Below are positions 5,336 through 5,967 of a stretch of 5,967 bases of DNA, in pieces. The notes under the pieces are model-generated. The model ran no database searches. It saw nothing but the letters and a program-made list of their open reading frames with translations, and was not told the DNA's origin. Both the position numbers and the translations under genes were made by a program. The DNA is from an uncultured Actinoplanes sp. GTDB lineage: Bacteria > Actinomycetota > Actinomycetes > Mycobacteriales > Micromonosporaceae. The DNA lies in assembly GCA_934667465.1 (NCBI GenBank), contig CAKUMG010000404.1, positions 1 to 5,967 of the forward strand, written 5' to 3'. Position 1 is the stretch's first letter. The number at the start of each line of letters is the position of its first letter.

Positions 5336-5967
5336 TCAAGCCCCCACGTAATCCGCCAGGTGCTCGCCGGTGAGCGTGGCCCGCGCGGCGACCAGCTCCG
5401 CCGGAGTGCCCTCGAAGACGACCCGCCCGCCGTCGTGGCCGGCGCCCGGGCCGAGGTCGATGATCCAGTCGGCGTGGGCCATGACCGCCTGATGGTGTTC
5501 GATGACGATGACGGACTTGCCGCTGTCGACGAGGCGGTCGAGCAGGCCGAGGAGCTGTTCGACGTCGGCGAGGTGCAGGCCGGTGGTGGGCTCGTCGAGC
5601 ACGTACACGCCGCCCTTGTCGCCCATCCGGGTGGCGAGCTTGAGGCGCTGGCGCTCGCCGCCGGACAGGGTGGTGAGCGGCTGGCCGAGGGTGAGGTAGC
5701 CGAGGCCGACGTCGGCCAGGTGGCTCAGGATCTTGTGGGCGGCGGGGGTCTTCGCGTCGCCGGCGCCGAAGAACTCCTCGGCCTGCGTGACCGGCATGGC
5801 GAGGACCTCGCTGATGTCCTTGCCGCCCAGGTGGTAGTCGAGCACCGACGCGTCGAAGCGCTTGCCCTCGCACTGCTCGCACGGCGTGGCGACGCCCGCC
5901 ATGATGGCCAGGTCGGTGTAGATGACGCCGGCGCCCTTGCAGGTCGGGCAGGCGCCCTCGGAGTTCG
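5336..5967 (-). CDS. UvrA-like ABC ATPase, C-terminal part (runs off right edge)
   Basis: The frame enters from the right edge and ends at 5336, giving the last 209 residues. Near its visible start is a four-cysteine zinc module: CPTC (6-9) and CEQC (29-32), 19 residues apart, followed by EGKRF. Then come the second nucleotide-binding domain's DVGLGYLTLGQP (85-96), the ABC signature LSGGERQRLKLA (100-111), Walker B and D-loop VYVLDEPTTGLH (120-131), H157 of the H-loop in VIVIEHHQ, and ADWIIDLGPGAGHDGG (165-180). This is the UvrA architecture, in which dimeric ATPases scan DNA for damage. The signature reads GERQR rather than the GEAQR usual in canonical UvrA, and the segment between the zinc module and signature is compact. 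I therefore favour a UvrA-like paralogue (UvrA2 or self-resistance type, lacking the UvrB-binding domain) over housekeeping UvrA, but the deciding N-terminal half is outside the window. Confidence 0.9.
   Translation of the reverse strand, partial: NSEGACPTCKGAGVIYTDLAIMAGVATPCEQCEGKRFDASVLDYHLGGKDISEVLAMPVTQAEEFFGAGDAKTPAAHKILSHLADVGLGYLTLGQPLTTLSGGERQRLKLATRMGDKGGVYVLDEPTTGLHLADVEQLLGLLDRLVDSGKSVIVIEHHQAVMAHADWIIDLGPGAGHDGGRVVFEGTPAELVAARATLTGEHLADYVGA

Noticed and set aside
4935..5351. Plus-strand 138-codon frame opposite the HEAT-like gene
   Set aside because: Valine-, leucine- and glycine-rich antisense shadow without start signals or family features.
5319..5882. Extension of the minus-strand HEAT-like frame upstream to 5882
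   Set aside because: That part overlaps the UvrA-like coding sequence in another frame and reads as Arg/Pro/His-rich nonsense.

Overview
The window is very GC-rich, almost every third codon position is G or C, and the protein families are typical of filamentous or sporulating actinobacteria. The proline-catabolism proteins look like those of streptomycetes and Micromonosporaceae (Actinoplanes-like). That taxonomic guess rests on protein and base-composition resemblance only.

Left half (1-3165): a proline degradation locus. A PucR-type regulator (minus strand, 5' part only, runs off the left edge) is transcribed away from a two-gene operon. The first operon gene is a monofunctional proline dehydrogenase (606-1526) and the second is a delta-1-pyrroline-5-carboxylate dehydrogenase (1540-3165). 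Together they convert proline to glutamate, and the divergent regulator is the obvious candidate for their control. A run of three GC-rich hairpins (3176-3280), the last a strong terminator-like stem, closes the operon.

Middle (3281-4463): a small multi-pass membrane protein of unknown function (3302-3844) starts only 21 bases after the terminator stem. Five bases after its stop comes a HEAT-like gene that appears broken. Its reading frame slips by one base near 4287-4296, and just before that it carries a near-perfect 39-bp (13-codon) tandem duplication.

Right (4521-5967, minus strand): a second HEAT-like/helical-repeat protein of unknown function (4521-5318) lies immediately downstream of the 3' end of a UvrA-like ABC ATPase gene (5336-5967, runs off the right edge), probably in one transcript. 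The two HEAT-like genes converge and share a short motif, so they may be distant relatives.

No tRNA, rRNA, CRISPR array, insertion sequence or phage gene was seen. The proline locus is ordinary. The least explained parts are the decaying or frameshifted HEAT-like gene with its internal duplication, the convergent HEAT-like pair beside uvrA, and the hairpin cluster.
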